Positions 1-7,634 of a DNA stretch of 16,672 nucleotides are shown here, one piece after another. Source of the stretch: Pseudomonadota bacterium. Lineage in GTDB: Bacteria; Pseudomonadota; Alphaproteobacteria; Sphingomonadales; Sphingomonadaceae. Position numbers and translations under genes: made by a program. Every line of letters begins with the position of its first letter. Positions within the stretch are counted from its first letter, which is position 1. Below the pieces are notes generated by a model. The model had not been told where the DNA came from. It saw only the letters and a program-made list of their open reading frames with translations, and ran no database searches. The stretch covers positions 1 to 16,672 of the forward strand of contig JAEZQR010000259.1 of the NCBI GenBank assembly GCA_023413015.1, given 5' to 3'.

Positions 1-3000
1 CTCACCGGTCTGATCGGCGGTACGTTCAACAATGGTGGCGGCACCGACACGCTGTGGGTGCAGGCAACGTCCAATCGTACGATCAACGTACTGGATCATA
101 CGGTCGCGGCTATCGACGTTGATGGCAATGCGGCGACAGTCACAGACCGGTTCGGCCAAGTCGTCTACGAGGCTTCGGGCAACGACACGACTTTGACGCT
201 CGCCGGAACGCTCGATGTGAACAACAATCCCGACACCATCGAGCGCCAGATCCGTATCGTCGGCGACGGGCGGGTCGAGATCGTCTCGAACATCCTCGTC
301 GATCAACCCGACGCGCGATCGGGGCTGGTCGTCGAGGAAGGGTCGACCCTGAGCCGGATTGGTCAGGCGGGCAGCGACGGCCTGCTCGGCGACGGCCGAC
401 TCGACGTCGTGCTGACCGGAACGGTCGGGGCGCGGGCGAACGTCGGCATCGATGCTCAGAATGCATCGAGCCTCGAAATCCGCAACGTGGTCGATATTAC
501 CAGCGCCAGCTTGGTCAGCAACGGCCTCGTCCAACAATATGGCATCCAGGCGGGCAGTGCCGATGTGCGGGTCGTCGGCCCATTGGGCCAAGTCAGCTTC
601 CGTACGACCGATGGCGTCAACACGGTCGGCATCGATAGCGATGGCGGCAGCGTCTATACCGACCGCATCATCTCCGAGGTGAACGGCCGTACCACGGCGG
701 ACTCGACCTTCGTCACCGGCGTCAGGCTGGCAGACAGCAATCTTGAGGTCGACACGAACGGCACGGTGCGCGTGCGTAGCGCCGGCGCGGTGGCGGTCGA
801 GGCGAACACCGCGACGATCGTCAACCGCGGCGATATCATCAGCGAGGACGCGACCGGCACCGCGATCCGGCTGTCGGGCTTCATCAACACCGTTCGCAAC
901 ATGGCGGGCGCCACGATCCAGACCGGTACCGGACCCTTCAACACAGTCGCGGCGATCACTGGGCTCGCGAGCGACGACATCATCGTCAATTCGGGCGACA
1001 TCAGGGGCAACGTCAGCCTTGGCGGCGGCAGCAACACTTACCTGTGGGGCAATGATACCGCGACCATCAGCGGCGTCATCAACGGTGGTTCGGGAACCCG
1101 TGACGCCTATGGCCGCTCGTTCGATGCCTCGGCGACGTACCAGCTCGCCAATGCAGCGCTCGTTGACACGGCCACGCGGACCGGCTTCGAGCTGCACGGC
1201 GTCGAGGCGAACGGCGAGGGCGTGACCGTCACGCTGACGGGCGACGGCCTCACCAATGGTGTGCGCTTGCTCGGCAGCGGCACGATCGTCAGCCAGGCGA
1301 ACATCACCACGACCGACAACGGGTTCGAGGCGTACTCCGCGCTGGGCCTTCAGGCGTTCGTCAACAGCGGGACCGTGACCGCCGGCGGCATTGCATTCAA
1401 TGGGTCAAGCGGCATCCGCAGCTTCTCGAACAGCGGCACGCTGATCTCGACGGGCGGGATCACTGCCGTACATCTTCAGTATGCAGGCGAGGCCGATGCG
1501 CCGCTGACGAACAGCGGCACGATCCGCAACGACTCGACCGCCGCCGGCGCCGACGCCTGGCTGGTTGAAGCCTTGGGCGGAGAGGTGAGTGTCGCCAATA
1601 CCGGTGCCAACGCGGTCGTATCGGCGGCGGGCGGGGCAGCCCTGACCGTCGACGCCTATTCCGCCAGCGTCACCAACAGCGGCTCGATCCTGGCCAGCGG
1701 CATCGATGGCCTCGGCGTGCAGATGCGGACTGGCGCTGACAATCTTCTTAATCTAGCCGATTGCACGGTGGATGAGCTGCAGCCGCCGGTTCTGGCCGCG
1801 CTCGACAACAGCGGCACGATCCGGGTGAGCGGCGGTGGCACCAACAATGTGAACGACGTCGACAGTTCCGTCGCCGTGTTGGCCACGCTTAGCGACGAAG
1901 TCTCGGCCGCGCAGATCACCAACCGTGCGGGCGCGACGATCCAGGCGTCCGGCACGAACGCCGTGGCGGTGCTCGTAAAGGGCACCGACGGTGACCTGAC
2001 CGACACTCTCGTGGCGGGCCGCGTATCGCTCACCAACGAAGGCACGATCAGCGGCACCGGCGTCGCCAATGCCGATGTGAATGTCGTCAATGGCAATCTC
2101 CTTGAGACGGCCACCTTCACCGATGGTGCCTATCGCATCGGTGGTGCGATCCACACGGTCGACACCGTCGACAGCATCGTCAATGCCGCGACCGGCACGA
2201 TCAGTGGCGACGTGGTGCTCGGCGCTGGCGACGACGAGTTCACCAACCTCGGCACGATCAACGGTAACGTCTATATGGGTGACGACCGCGACGTCTTCCG
2301 CGGCGGTGGCACGATCAACGGTGACGTGCGGCTGGGCGAGGGGGATGACACGTTTGTCATTCTGGCGGGTCTGGCGCTTAACGGCACGGTCTATGGTGGC
2401 GACGGCATTGACCGGCTGACGGTCGAGCTGTCGGGCGACACCAGCATCGATCCCAACAAGTTCCGCGAGTTCGAGATCCGCGCCGCGCGTGTGGGCGATG
2501 GCCGCGAGGCGAGCGTCAACGCCGACTACACGGCGTTCGACACGATCTTCGTCGAGGACGGCATCTTGAATGTCACGGCCGGGCCGGTGCTGACCACCGC
2601 GAGCACGACCACGATCACCGGGGGCGACACCACCAACGATACGGTCAACATCGCGGCCGGTGGCGGCGTGGCGGGATCGATCGTGCTGGGCGGCGGCGAC
2701 GACGTGGTGTCGAACGCCGGCACGATCGGCGGCTCGGTCGATCTGGGCGCGGGGAACGACCGCTATGTGTCCTTGGGCGGCACGGTGGCCGGCACGATCG
2801 ACGGCGGGGCGGGCACCGACACCTTCGAGTTCCTCCTCACCGCCGATGCGTCGGCGGCGCCGACCGGCATCGTCAACTTCGAGTCGCTGGCGGTACGCGG
2901 GGCCCACCGACTGACGCTGACGACAGCGCAGGCCTACGACACGCTCGAGCTCCTCGACGGCGCGGACCTGACGCTCAATGCCGGCGGCGGCTCGGTCACC

Positions 3001-5631
3001 AATATCCTTGGTGACGGCTCCGACAACGATGTCGTGCTCAACACGGCCGTGGCCGGCCGCATCGCGCTGGGCGGCGGCAACGACGCGCTGACGCTGACGG
3101 TCGGCGGGACGCTGGGCGACATCGACGGCGGCGAGGGCACCGACGTGCTTAACGCCACGCTGACCCAGGCGCTCACGATCGCCAATCTCGCTGGCTTCGA
3201 GACGGCAAACTTTACCGGCGCCTCGCCGGTGACGTTTACCGGCACGATCTCTGCCAATCAGACGGTCAACTTCGATGGCTCCGACAACAGCCTGACGCTG
3301 GCGAGTGGGGCCGAGCTCCTCGGCAACGTCAACGGCGGCGCCGGCCGCGACGTGCTCACGCTCGAAACGGCAGCGCCGACCGCCCGCACGATCGTCGCCG
3401 CGCAGGTCCAGAACTTCGAGGATCTGGTGGCGAACGGCAGCGGCACGGTGGCGCTCACCGGTGCGGCTTACGGCTTCCAGACCGTGGCGGTGAACGGCGG
3501 CAACCTGTCGCTCGGCACCGGCACCGCGCTCACCGCGGCTAGCGTCACCTTCGACGGCGCGAACAACGTGCTGTCGCTGGCGAGCGGCGCCTCGATCGGC
3601 GGGACGATCGACGGCGGCGCCGGCAACGACACGCTGGCGCTGGTCCAGGATGGCGGCTTCACGCGGAGCCTCAGTGCCTTGAATGCCACGAACTTCGAGG
3701 CGCTCAGCACTTCGGGCGCGGGCGCGCTCACCATCGACCGCAACGCCACCTTCGCGTCGGGTGTGACGCTTTCGGGCGGCACGACCACCGTGGCCGCTGG
3801 CTCGACGCTCACCGCCAATGTGACCGGCTCGGACGCTGCCGAGACCTTCGCCGCGCTCGGCACGCTGGCCGGCCACCTCGACCTCGGCGCCGGCAACGAC
3901 CGGCTGGTCGTGGCGGCAGCGAACGCGATCACCGGCACGCGGGCCGGCGGAGCGGGCAGCGACACGCTGGCCTTTGCCTCAGGCGGCACCTATGCCGCAC
4001 CGACCGTGTGGGACGGCCAAGGCTACAGCGGCTTTGAGGTGCTGGAGAATACGGCCGGCACCACCTCGCTCACCGGCAATGCCAGCTTCGAGACGGTGAA
4101 TGTCGTGGGCGGTCGCCTGATCGGTCAGGCGGGCACCACGCTCACCGCTTCCGGCGGCATCAACGTGGCGGCGGGGGCGACCTTTGGCTCGGCGGGCACG
4201 GTCAACGGCAACATCGCGGTCGCCGGCACGCTCAGCCCTGGCGCATCGCCGGGCACGATGACGGTCAACGGCAATGTGTCCTTCGCGTCCGGCTCGAACC
4301 TGCTCCTCGAGCTTACACCCACTGCGCAGGACCTGCTCGACATCTCAGGCACGCTGACGATCGCGCAAGGGGCGACCGTCGACATCACCGGCGTGCTCGA
4401 CAACCTGCCGGGCCGCGTGCTCGATCTCGTGGTGGCCGACGGCGGGATCACCGGCAGCTTCACGACCGTGAACAAGAGCTCGACCGTCTTTGGCTTTGTC
4501 GCGCAGAACGGCAACCGCATCCAGCTGCGCGGCGAATTCCAGAACAGCGCGGCTTACGTGAAGAACGTGCAGGCGAGCATCGACTACGCCAACACGGTGC
4601 TGCGCTCGGGCCAGCTGGTCCAGGCCTTCACGGGCGCGCTGCCGCGGCTCATCGATGCGAACGGCGTGTCGAACGCTCAGGCCTTCGGCCAGCTGACGCC
4701 TGAGGCTTACGCGTCAGCTTCGCAGATCGGCCTCCAGAACGGTCTGGCGGTCACCGACGCGGCGCGCAGCCTGTCGATGACGACGCCGCATGAGACCGGC
4801 TTCTTCGCCTTCGGCCAGGGGATTGCCAACTGGGGCGATCTGGCACCGCAGAACCGCGTCACGGTCGGCAAGGGCGACGTCGACACGGCGGGCGTCATTG
4901 GCGGCGTCGGCTTCGGGTTCGAGGACGGCGGCCGGGTGGGCGCCTTCCTCGGCTACCTGGACGCTGAACAGAAGCTGGGCGCGCTCGATGCCTCGACCTC
5001 GGCCGACGGCCTGGTCGGCGGCGTGTTCGCCGATGCGGCCTACGGCGGCTTCGGCCTCCACGCGCTCGTCGCCTACAGCCAAGCCGACGCCGAGACGAAC
5101 CGCACGCTGGCGGCAGCTCAGGCGACCGCGCGCGGCGGCTATGATCTCGGCACCTGGATCGCCGATGCCACGATCGACTACCGCGCCGAACTGGGCGGGG
5201 CGCTCGTGATGGCGCCCAAGCTCGGCCTCACCTACGTGCGCACCAAGCGCGATGGGCTCACCGAGACCGGCGGCGGCGCCTTCGGCCTTTCGGTCGCGGG
5301 CCGCTCCTACGAAACGCTCTACGGCGATGCGGCGATTGCGGTGTCGACGAAGGCCACACTCGGCGGCATGGGCTTTACCCCCTACGGCGAGTTCGGCATC
5401 CGGCACCGTCTCGAAGGCGACCAGATGGTGGCGATCGGCCGCTTTGCCGGCGCCACCGGCGACGACCGCCTGACGGTGGACGGCGTCGGCTATGGCAAGA
5501 CGGTGGCGCGCGTCGGCACCGGCTTCGGGCTCGACGTGGCGCCGAACGTCCGCCTCAACGCCGGCTACGGCTACGAGATGGGCCAAAACGACCGCCACAC
5601 CGTGACCGGCGGGCTGAGCGTCCGCTTCTGA
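1..5631 (+). CDS. Large autotransporter (type Va), 5'-truncated by window edge
   Basis: The reading frame is open from base 1 to TGA at 5629-5631 and encodes at least 1,876 residues, so the signal peptide and true start lie upstream; the GTG at 58 is internal. The passenger (to about 4540) is Gly/Ala/Thr/Asn-rich with repeated 'NSGTI' and 'GTIxGxVxLGxGxD' units, as expected of a right-handed beta-helix. I see only one Cys codon (1762-1764), typical of secreted autotransporters. Positions 4111-4320 resemble a passenger-associated transport repeat (GTLSPGASPGTMTVNG). A helical linker (about 4545-4790) leads into a C-terminal barrel (about 4795-5628) that starts FFAFGQGIANWG and ends in LSVRF with the usual terminal Phe. 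The family inserts the barrel in the outer membrane via BAM and exports the passenger to the surface. The passenger's function (adhesion, biofilm, other) cannot be read; I see no protease or lipase motif. GC and codon bias look weaker in the first 2 kb than in the barrel. Confidence 0.93.
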   Translation, partial: LTGLIGGTFNNGGGTDTLWVQATSNRTINVLDHTVAAIDVDGNAATVTDRFGQVVYEASGNDTTLTLAGTLDVNNNPDTIERQIRIVGDGRVEIVSNILVDQPDARSGLVVEEGSTLSRIGQAGSDGLLGDGRLDVVLTGTVGARANVGIDAQNASSLEIRNVVDITSASLVSNGLVQQYGIQAGSADVRVVGPLGQVSFRTTDGVNTVGIDSDGGSVYTDRIISEVNGRTTADSTFVTGVRLADSNLEVDTNGTVRVRSAGAVAVEANTATIVNRGDIISEDATGTAIRLSGFINTVRNMAGATIQTGTGPFNTVAAITGLASDDIIVNSGDIRGNVSLGGGSNTYLWGNDTATISGVINGGSGTRDAYGRSFDASATYQLANAALVDTATRTGFELHGVEANGEGVTVTLTGDGLTNGVRLLGSGTIVSQANITTTDNGFEAYSALGLQAFVNSGTVTAGGIAFNGSSGIRSFSNSGTLISTGGITAVHLQYAGEADAPLTNSGTIRNDSTAAGADAWLVEALGGEVSVANTGANAVVSAAGGAALTVDAYSASVTNSGSILASGIDGLGVQMRTGADNLLNLADCTVDELQPPVLAALDNSGTIRVSGGGTNNVNDVDSSVAVLATLSDEVSAAQITNRAGATIQASGTNAVAVLVKGTDGDLTDTLVAGRVSLTNEGTISGTGVANADVNVVNGNLLETATFTDGAYRIGGAIHTVDTVDSIVNAATGTISGDVVLGAGDDEFTNLGTINGNVYMGDDRDVFRGGGTINGDVRLGEGDDTFVILAGLALNGTVYGGDGIDRLTVELSGDTSIDPNKFREFEIRAARVGDGREASVNADYTAFDTIFVEDGILNVTAGPVLTTASTTTITGGDTTNDTVNIAAGGGVAGSIVLGGGDDVVSNAGTIGGSVDLGAGNDRYVSLGGTVAGTIDGGAGTDTFEFLLTADASAAPTGIVNFESLAVRGAHRLTLTTAQAYDTLELLDGADLTLNAGGGSVTNILGDGSDNDVVLNTAVAGRIALGGGNDALTLTVGGTLGDIDGGEGTDVLNATLTQALTIANLAGFETANFTGASPVTFTGTISANQTVNFDGSDNSLTLASGAELLGNVNGGAGRDVLTLETAAPTARTIVAAQVQNFEDLVANGSGTVALTGAAYGFQTVAVNGGNLSLGTGTALTAASVTFDGANNVLSLASGASIGGTIDGGAGNDTLALVQDGGFTRSLSALNATNFEALSTSGAGALTIDRNATFASGVTLSGGTTTVAAGSTLTANVTGSDAAETFAALGTLAGHLDLGAGNDRLVVAAANAITGTRAGGAGSDTLAFASGGTYAAPTVWDGQGYSGFEVLENTAGTTSLTGNASFETVNVVGGRLIGQAGTTLTASGGINVAAGATFGSAGTVNGNIAVAGTLSPGASPGTMTVNGNVSFASGSNLLLELTPTAQDLLDISGTLTIAQGATVDITGVLDNLPGRVLDLVVADGGITGSFTTVNKSSTVFGFVAQNGNRIQLRGEFQNSAAYVKNVQASIDYANTVLRSGQLVQAFTGALPRLIDANGVSNAQAFGQLTPEAYASASQIGLQNGLAVTDAARSLSMTTPHETGFFAFGQGIANWGDLAPQNRVTVGKGDVDTAGVIGGVGFGFEDGGRVGAFLGYLDAEQKLGALDASTSADGLVGGVFADAAYGGFGLHALVAYSQADAETNRTLAAAQATARGGYDLGTWIADATIDYRAELGGALVMAPKLGLTYVRTKRDGLTETGGGAFGLSVAGRSYETLYGDAAIAVSTKATLGGMGFTPYGEFGIRHRLEGDQMVAIGRFAGATGDDRLTVDGVGYGKTVARVGTGFGLDVAPNVRLNAGYGYEMGQNDRHTVTGGLSVRF
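2218..3969 (+). repeat. Array of RTX-like GGxGxD motifs in the autotransporter passenger
   Basis: About twelve G-rich Asp motifs recur in frame. They start near 2218 (LGAGDDEF), 2335 (LGEGDDTF), 2392 (YGGDGIDRL), 2686 (LGGGDDVV), 2743 (LGAGNDRYV), 2800 (DGGAGTDTF), 3067 (LGGGNDAL), 3124 (DGGEGTDVL), 3331 (NGGAGRDVL), 3610 (DGGAGNDTL), 3883 (LGAGNDRL) and 3943 (AGGAGSDTL). They often come as pairs 50-60 bases apart, separated by a G-[TS]-[IV/L] strand. The motif matches the core of RTX nonapeptides that bind calcium in parallel beta-rolls. Here the motifs are interspersed rather than tandem, so calcium binding is an inference. The units are degenerate in DNA sequence and look like old duplications. 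Confidence 0.75.
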
Positions 5632-5644
5632 TCAACCCCGCTTT

Positions 5645-5671
5645 TCTCCGGCCGGCACTCCCGGCCGGAGA
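5645..5671 (+). terminator. Hairpin after the autotransporter, possible terminator
   Basis: A perfect 11-bp inverted repeat (TCTCCGGCCGG / CCGGCCGGAGA) with a 5-base loop starts 13 bases after the autotransporter stop codon. The stem is very GC-rich. There is no T-tract on its 3' side, so it is either a non-canonical terminator or a 3'-end stability structure. Confidence 0.45.
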
Positions 5672-5717
5672 CGGCCCGGCGCCCGATGTCCCCTCATGCA
5701 GACGGCGCCGGACACCG

Positions 5718-5761
5718 GCCGGGCGGCGCGGCGGGAGTGCCCCTCCACCACGCCGCCCGGC
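5718..5761 (+). other. Second hairpin downstream of the autotransporter
   Basis: An 11-bp perfect inverted repeat (GCCGGGCGGCG / CGCCGCCCGGC) encloses a 22-base loop that can itself form a small GGAG/CTCC stem. No T-tract follows. With the hairpin at 5645-5671 it makes a two-stem structure in the gap between the autotransporter and the peptide transporter. It may help stop transcription or protect a 3' end. Confidence 0.4.
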
Positions 5762-5809
5762 ACTTGCCTGTAGTGGCGCTTAGGCCGCCTGAGCGTCCTT
5801 CTGTCCCGC

Positions 5810-5837
5810 TTCCGTAGGTCGCGATCGCCGCTAGACT
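5810..5837 (+). promoter_or_regulatory. Candidate promoter for the peptide transporter
   Basis: TTCCGT (5810-5815) and TAGACT (5832-5837) are separated by 16 bases, ending 45 bases before the TTG start. The -35 is poor; the -10 begins with TAG like two other candidates in the window (8656 and 14791). Assigned by eye only. Confidence 0.3.
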
Positions 5838-5871
5838 AGCCGGCGAAAGCGATGGGCAGTGACCCTGCCGC

Positions 5872-5877
5872 AGGAGG
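5872..5877 (+). promoter_or_regulatory. Ribosome binding site that fixes a TTG start
   Basis: AGGAGG is a full Shine-Dalgarno match, 5 bases before TTG at 5883-5885. It would lie inside the coding region if the in-frame GTG at 5859 were the start. It therefore argues for TTG initiation. Confidence 0.75.
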
Positions 5878-5882
5878 CACAT

Positions 5883-7262
5883 TTGACGATCACCGCCGCT
5901 GCCGAAGACGCGATCCCCCGGACCGAGCCGCACGCGCCCGACGTCTTCGGGCACCCGCGCGGGCTCTGGTACCTGGCCTTCACCGAGGCCTGGGAGCGCT
6001 TCTCCTACTATGGCATGCAGGCGCTGCTCGTCCTCTACATGGTCAACTACCTGCTGATCCCCGGGCGGATCGAGCAGGTCGTCGCGCTCGAACCGCTCCG
6101 TACGATCTACGGCGGGCTCGAGGGACAGGCGCTCGCCTCGGCGATCTTCGGCACCTACAGCGCCAGCGTCTATCTCACCCCCATTCTCGGCGGCTTCCTC
6201 GCCGATCGCCTGCTCGGCAAGCGCCGCACCGTCCTCCTGGGCGCGGTCACGATGGCGGTCGGCCACTTCCTGATGGCGTTCGAGGCGGCGTTCCTGTTCG
6301 CGCTGCTCTGCCTCATCCTCGGGAGCGGCATGTTCAAGGGCAACATCGCGAGCCAGGTCGGCTCGCTCTACGCGCCGCAAGACCTGCGTCGGGCCGACGC
6401 CTTCCAGCTCTTCTACCTCGGCATCAACGCCGGCGTGATCCTCTCGCCGCTGGTGGTCGGCACGCTCGGCGAGAAGGTGGGCTGGCACTGGGGCTTCGGC
6501 GCCGCGGGCGTCGGCATGCTGATCGGGCTCGGCATCTATCTGGCCGGACAGAAGCATCTGCCCCGCGAGCATCTGGAGCGCCGCACGGCGGACGCTCCGC
6601 CGCGCGCGCCGTTCACCCGGAGCGACTGGCTGGCGGTCACGGCGCTGCTGCTGCTGATCCCGGTGCTGGCGATCGCGATCGTGCCGAACAACCAGATCTT
6701 CAACGCCTATCTCGTCTGGGGCGACCGCGACTTCGCCCTCGAGTTCATGGGGACGAAGCTGCCGACGACTTGGCTGGTAACGCTCGATGCCACGGTCAGC
6801 GTCAGCTTCCTCGCGCTCGTCGCGCTGTTCTACCGCTGGTACGGCAAGCGCCACCGCGAGCCCGACGAACTCGGCAAGCTGATCATCGGCTCGGCCTTCT
6901 CGATCGCCGGCATGCTCTGCCTGGTGGCCGCCGCGACGACGCAGGGGCCGGGCGAGAAGATCGGCCTGTTCTGGCCCGTCGCCTTCCATGTCCTCAACAG
7001 CATCGGCTTCGCGCACATGCTGCCGGTCAGCCTCGCGCTGTTCGCCCGGCTGGCGCCGCCGCAGATCAACGCGACCGTGATCGGCCTCTACTATCTCGCC
7101 TTCTTCGGCGCGAACTCGCTCGTCGGCTATGTCGGCGGCTTCTTCGAGACGATGCCCACCGCGCAGTTCTGGCTGATGCACGCGGGCTTCGCCGCCGTGG
7201 CGGGCCTGGTGTTCGTCGCCTTCAAGCTGCTGGCAGCCAAGCGGCTGATGGCGAACGGCTGA
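5883..7262 (+). CDS. POT/PTR2 family peptide:H+ symporter
   Basis: Proton-dependent oligopeptide transporter of the inner membrane, predicted to import di- and tripeptides. From the TTG at 5883 it has 459 residues, normal for bacterial POT proteins. The first membrane helix carries the family motif FTEAWERFSYYG, with the proton-coupling ExxER at Glu35, Glu38 and Arg39. Downstream are GGFLADRLLGKRR (helix 2-3 loop) and the second PTR2 signature LFYLGINAGV. Further hydrophobic segments run to the C-terminus, consistent with 12-14 helices; a long hydrophilic stretch sits between the two halves near 6570-6620. TTG is chosen because AGGAGG lies 5 bases upstream; GTG at 5859 would add eight residues. 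The gene stands alone after the autotransporter, and the next gene on this strand begins about 100 bases later. Exact substrates cannot be read. Confidence 0.92.
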   Translation: MTITAAAEDAIPRTEPHAPDVFGHPRGLWYLAFTEAWERFSYYGMQALLVLYMVNYLLIPGRIEQVVALEPLRTIYGGLEGQALASAIFGTYSASVYLTPILGGFLADRLLGKRRTVLLGAVTMAVGHFLMAFEAAFLFALLCLILGSGMFKGNIASQVGSLYAPQDLRRADAFQLFYLGINAGVILSPLVVGTLGEKVGWHWGFGAAGVGMLIGLGIYLAGQKHLPREHLERRTADAPPRAPFTRSDWLAVTALLLLIPVLAIAIVPNNQIFNAYLVWGDRDFALEFMGTKLPTTWLVTLDATVSVSFLALVALFYRWYGKRHREPDELGKLIIGSAFSIAGMLCLVAAATTQGPGEKIGLFWPVAFHVLNSIGFAHMLPVSLALFARLAPPQINATVIGLYYLAFFGANSLVGYVGGFFETMPTAQFWLMHAGFAAVAGLVFVAFKLLAAKRLMANG

Positions 7263-7272
7263 GGAAAAGATG

Positions 7273-7289
7273 GTTAGCGATCCACTAAC
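7273..7289 (+). promoter_or_regulatory. GTTAG-N7-CTAAC dyad, possible CtrA-like or other operator
   Basis: A 5-bp inverted repeat GTTAG/CTAAC with a 7-base spacer lies 11 bases after the peptide transporter stop codon and about 75 bases before the small protein gene. Read as TTAG-N7-CTAAC it has the spacing of the alphaproteobacterial CtrA box (TTAA-N7-TTAAC) with two mismatches. Binding by CtrA is speculative; another dimeric regulator is equally possible. Confidence 0.3.
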
Positions 7290-7301
7290 TTCCTTTGTGG
7301 C

Positions 7302-7330
7302 TGGCCGAGCCTTGGGGCGCTTCCTATGGT
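7302..7330 (+). promoter_or_regulatory. Weak promoter candidate for the 60-residue protein
   Basis: TGGCCG (7302-7307), a 17-base spacer and TATGGT (7325-7330) would start transcription around 7337, compatible with translation from ATG at 7366. The -35 is poor, and this is a by-eye call. Confidence 0.2.
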
Positions 7331-7365
7331 CGCGGCCCGAAGGTCGTCGCCACGATGGGGGCGCC

Positions 7366-7548
7366 ATGCCGGACTACCGCTTCTATCTTCTCGACGGAAC
7401 GGGCCGCATCGCCCGCCGCGTCGATGCCGTGTGCGCCGATGATGCCGAGGCGCTGGCGCAGGCCCGATCGTTCGGCCATCGCCATGCCGTCGAGGTCTGG
7501 CAGGGAACCCGCACCGTCGGACGTGTCGAGCGTGCCATCGACGCCTGA
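7366..7548 (+). CDS. Small conserved-type protein of unknown function (60 aa)
   Basis: The predicted protein begins MPDYRFYLLDGTGRIARRVD and ends in TVGRVERAIDA, with a central Ala/Asp-rich helix (DDAEALAQARSFGHRHAVEVWQ). It resembles the short 'YRFYLLD...G.I......DDAAAL..A......EVWQG.R.V' proteins common in alphaproteobacteria, for which I know no established function. It has no signal peptide, membrane segment or Cys pair. The start is ambiguous: ATG 7366 (preceded by GGGGG) gives the compact family-like form, whereas ATG 7270, preceded by GAGG inside the transporter stop region, would add 32 residues of unfamiliar sequence. I prefer 7366. It may be transcribed alone or with the peptide transporter. 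It is probably a cytoplasmic single-domain alpha/beta protein, by inference. Confidence 0.72.
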   Translation: MPDYRFYLLDGTGRIARRVDAVCADDAEALAQARSFGHRHAVEVWQGTRTVGRVERAIDA

Positions 7549-7557
7549 CCGATGCCC

Positions 7558-7588
7558 TTGACCGCGCCGCACGGCTTGGCAGCATAGC
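7558..7588 (+). promoter_or_regulatory. Candidate promoter of the cation efflux gene
   Basis: TTGACC (7558-7563) is the best -35 match in the gap before the CDF gene. CATAGC (7583-7588) follows after 19 bases. Long 19-base spacers are typical of MerR-type metal-responsive promoters, but I see no clear dyad between the hexamers, so this is only a hint. Confidence 0.28.
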
Positions 7589-7621
7589 CGATATCGTCCA
7601 TTGCCACGGCCGCACCGGCCG

Positions 7622-7627
7622 GGAGAG
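7622..7627 (+). promoter_or_regulatory. Ribosome binding site for a TTG start
   Basis: GGAGAG lies 7 bases before TTG at 7635-7637 and supports initiation there. That start places the His-rich tail at the extreme N-terminus, as in other CDF proteins. Confidence 0.65.
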
Positions 7628-7634
7628 TTGCATC

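Noticed and set aside
1753..3876. A 707-codon open frame on the minus strand inside the autotransporter
   Set aside because: Its translation is Arg/Gly/Val/Asp-rich low-complexity sequence with no family motif. It is the antisense of a well-supported repetitive gene, and G/C third positions remove stops in that frame.
2218..3969. Reading the autotransporter as a type I secreted RTX toxin
   Set aside because: Despite GGxGxD motifs, the C-terminus is a clear outer-membrane barrel ending in Phe, and no HlyB/HlyD-type export genes are present.
5694..7367. A 557-codon minus-strand open frame opposite the peptide transporter
   Set aside because: It is composed of Arg/Glu/Asp/Ala runs with no motif, and the plus strand encodes a full POT-family protein.
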